7,100 nucleotides of DNA from a bacterium (GTDB lineage: Bacteria; Bacillota_I; Bacilli_A; RF39; UBA660): NCBI GenBank assembly GCA_014846175.1, contig RKAV01000046.1:1-7100 (forward strand), given 5' to 3'. Below the pieces are notes generated by a model that did no database searches, was not told the origin of the DNA, and saw only the letters and a program-made list of their open reading frames with translations. Below, in pieces: positions 5,938-7,100 of this stretch (positions are counted from its first letter, which is position 1; each line of letters begins with the position of its first letter). Both the position numbers and the translations under genes were made by a program.

Positions 5938-7100
5938 TTTTATTAAAAAGAAGAGAGTTCTATTGATATTTCTTATCTTTTTTCTTCTTCTTTTACTTCA
6001 GTATCAATTCTTATATCTTTATCATGATGATTATGGTTATGCTAGTTTGTCTTATGCTGTAGATATTGGAAACGAAGGACTACACTATGGAATAAGTGAT
6101 ATTTTAAGATTTTTATGGTTACATTACTTACATTGGGGTGGGAGAGTTACTAGCTTCTTTGTTGAATGTAGTCTATTAAGATTAGGGCTTCCCCTTTATA
6201 GGTTAGTTCAAAGTATAGTAGTAACATTAATATTTTATTTAATATATAAAATAGCTAAAGAAAACTCTAAGATAGAAGATTATAAGATAGCTATATTTAC
6301 CGTTTCATTATACGGAATACTAGATTTAATGAATCTCAGAGATAGTTTCTTTTGGATTTCTGCCTCCGTTAATTATGTATTTCCAACCCTTTATTTTCTA
6401 GCTTTAGTAGTTTTTATGCGGCAAGAAAAATATAGTAATAAATTTATTTATCTCCTTCAGTTTCTTCTTGTGTTTTTAACAGCCTTTTCCCATGAACAAA
6501 CTTCAGCTATGTTACTCTTTTATTTAATATTAACTTTAATTGAGGAAAAAGTTAAGAATAAAAAGATTAAAAAAGTTAGTATTATTAGATTTATAATTGC
6601 TCTAATTGGTTTTTCCTTATTACTATTTTGTCCAGGTAATAATGCTAGAAAAGCTTATTCGCCAGAGTTCTATGATTTAAGTATATTTAGAAAATTATTA
6701 GTTACTATACCAAATACAATAACAGGTGTTTTTAGTGAATATAATAATCAGTTTTTCTTACTTTTCTTTTTTGCTCTAGCAATAGTTTCTATTACTAATA
6801 TTAAAAATATTAAAAATGTAAAAAATAAGATATTAAAGTATTTAATTATGTTATCAACTTTATCAAATATAGTAATAATTACCTTTAGTTTATTTATTAA
6901 AAATTATAACTATTTTACTTACTTTACTTACTTATTTAATAACAATTTTAAATACTTAGTTATAGTAGTTTTAATGTTACAACTACTACTGATTATTTCT
7001 TCCTTCGTTATTTATTTTGGAAAGAAAGATGACTTCTATAGTAAATTATCATTATCAGCTTTTGCTTATATAACGCCAATGTTTATTTCTTCATATTTTC
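5918..7100 (+). CDS. DUF6056-like multispanning membrane protein (3' end beyond window)
   Basis: The frame is open from ATG 5918 to the right edge, giving 394 residues without a stop. After a short basic N-terminus (KKKR, 10-13) comes a first hydrophobic helix (about 14-34). It is followed by the acidic pair DD (37-38), WGGR (73-76), FWISASVNYVFP (145-156), HEQTS (192-196) and PGNNAR (239-244). This order is typical of DUF6056 proteins as I know them. Further hydrophobic segments lie near 97-112, 124-138, 147-167, 176-190, 222-238, 276-292, 306-325, 345-365 and 380-394. An acidic pair just after the first helix plus many spans recalls GT-C glycosyltransferases, which use lipid-phosphate sugars at the outer face; that role is inference. 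The start overlaps the preceding gene by 20 bases, indicating the same operon. It could also be a polymerase- or flippase-like protein of another family. Confidence 0.75.
   Translation, partial: MMEKISSFIKKKRVLLIFLIFFLLLLLQYQFLYLYHDDYGYASLSYAVDIGNEGLHYGISDILRFLWLHYLHWGGRVTSFFVECSLLRLGLPLYRLVQSIVVTLIFYLIYKIAKENSKIEDYKIAIFTVSLYGILDLMNLRDSFFWISASVNYVFPTLYFLALVVFMRQEKYSNKFIYLLQFLLVFLTAFSHEQTSAMLLFYLILTLIEEKVKNKKIKKVSIIRFIIALIGFSLLLFCPGNNARKAYSPEFYDLSIFRKLLVTIPNTITGVFSEYNNQFFLLFFFALAIVSITNIKNIKNVKNKILKYLIMLSTLSNIVIITFSLFIKNYNYFTYFTYLFNNNFKYLVIVVLMLQLLLIISSFVIYFGKKDDFYSKLSLSAFAYITPMFISSYF
6797..6823 (+). repeat. 9-bp in-frame repeat coding Asn-Ile/Val-Lys x3
   Basis: AATATTAAA occurs at 6797-6805 and 6806-6814, then as AATGTAAAA at 6815-6823. 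It encodes NIK-NIK-NVK in a short, probably cytoplasmic, basic loop between two hydrophobic segments of the DUF6056-like protein. Copy changes would keep the frame. Confidence 0.5.
6914..6931 (+). repeat. 9-bp in-frame direct repeat coding Phe-Thr-Tyr x2
   Basis: TTTACTTAC is repeated exactly at 6914-6922 and 6923-6931 within the DUF6056-like gene, encoding FTYFTY between two hydrophobic segments. It is probably a small slippage duplication with little effect on topology. Confidence 0.5.

Noticed and set aside
1..7100. Genes on the minus strand, tRNA/rRNA genes, CRISPR arrays or insertion sequences
   Set aside because: The + strand is filled end to end by convincing genes. I saw no spaced repeats, transposase motifs or cloverleaf-like structures.

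Overview
The window is very AT-rich, with A/T-ending codons throughout and Arg written mostly as AGA. Every gene is on the + strand, and the genes are packed with overlaps or gaps of a few bases. Tryptophan is always TGG and gene 3 ends on TGA inside an ATGA overlap, so the standard bacterial code applies and a TGA-Trp Mycoplasma is unlikely. The protein families suggest a low-GC Firmicute or Bacilli-like bacterium, possibly gut-associated. That assignment is an inference; nothing here fixes the genus.

Layout: the 3' end of an unidentified gene (2-106) overlaps a WbsX/GH99-like protein with an N-terminal coiled coil (90-1547). A 98-bp gap follows, the only real intergenic space in the window. 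It holds a possible promoter and a hairpin just ahead of the next start codon. Then come the ATPase (1646-2386) and permease (2395-3162) of a polysaccharide-export ABC transporter, a single-domain GT2 glycosyltransferase (3159-4004), a two-domain GT2 glycosyltransferase (4006-5937), and a multispanning DUF6056-like membrane protein (5918 to the window end) that is cut off by the right edge.

Together this is part of a surface-polysaccharide locus (capsule, rhamnan-like or teichoic-acid-like polymer) of the ABC-transporter-dependent type. The GT2 enzymes would build a lipid-linked glycan on the cytoplasmic face, the ATPase/permease pair would export it, and the DUF6056-like protein may act at the membrane or outer face. 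The role of WbsX proteins is poorly defined; they occur repeatedly in such loci and carry a GH99-like fold. No initiating sugar-phosphate transferase, nucleotide-sugar pathway gene or polymerase lies in the window, so the polymer cannot be named.

I found no tRNA, rRNA, CRISPR array, insertion sequence or clear terminator. The points most worth a second look are the unusually regular Ile/Leu coiled coil on the WbsX protein, the hairpin in the ABC-transporter leader, the fusion of two dissimilar GT2 domains, and the altered nucleotide-site motif in the single-domain GT2. None amounts to a clearly new system; this is mainly a recognisable polysaccharide locus with some unusual details.
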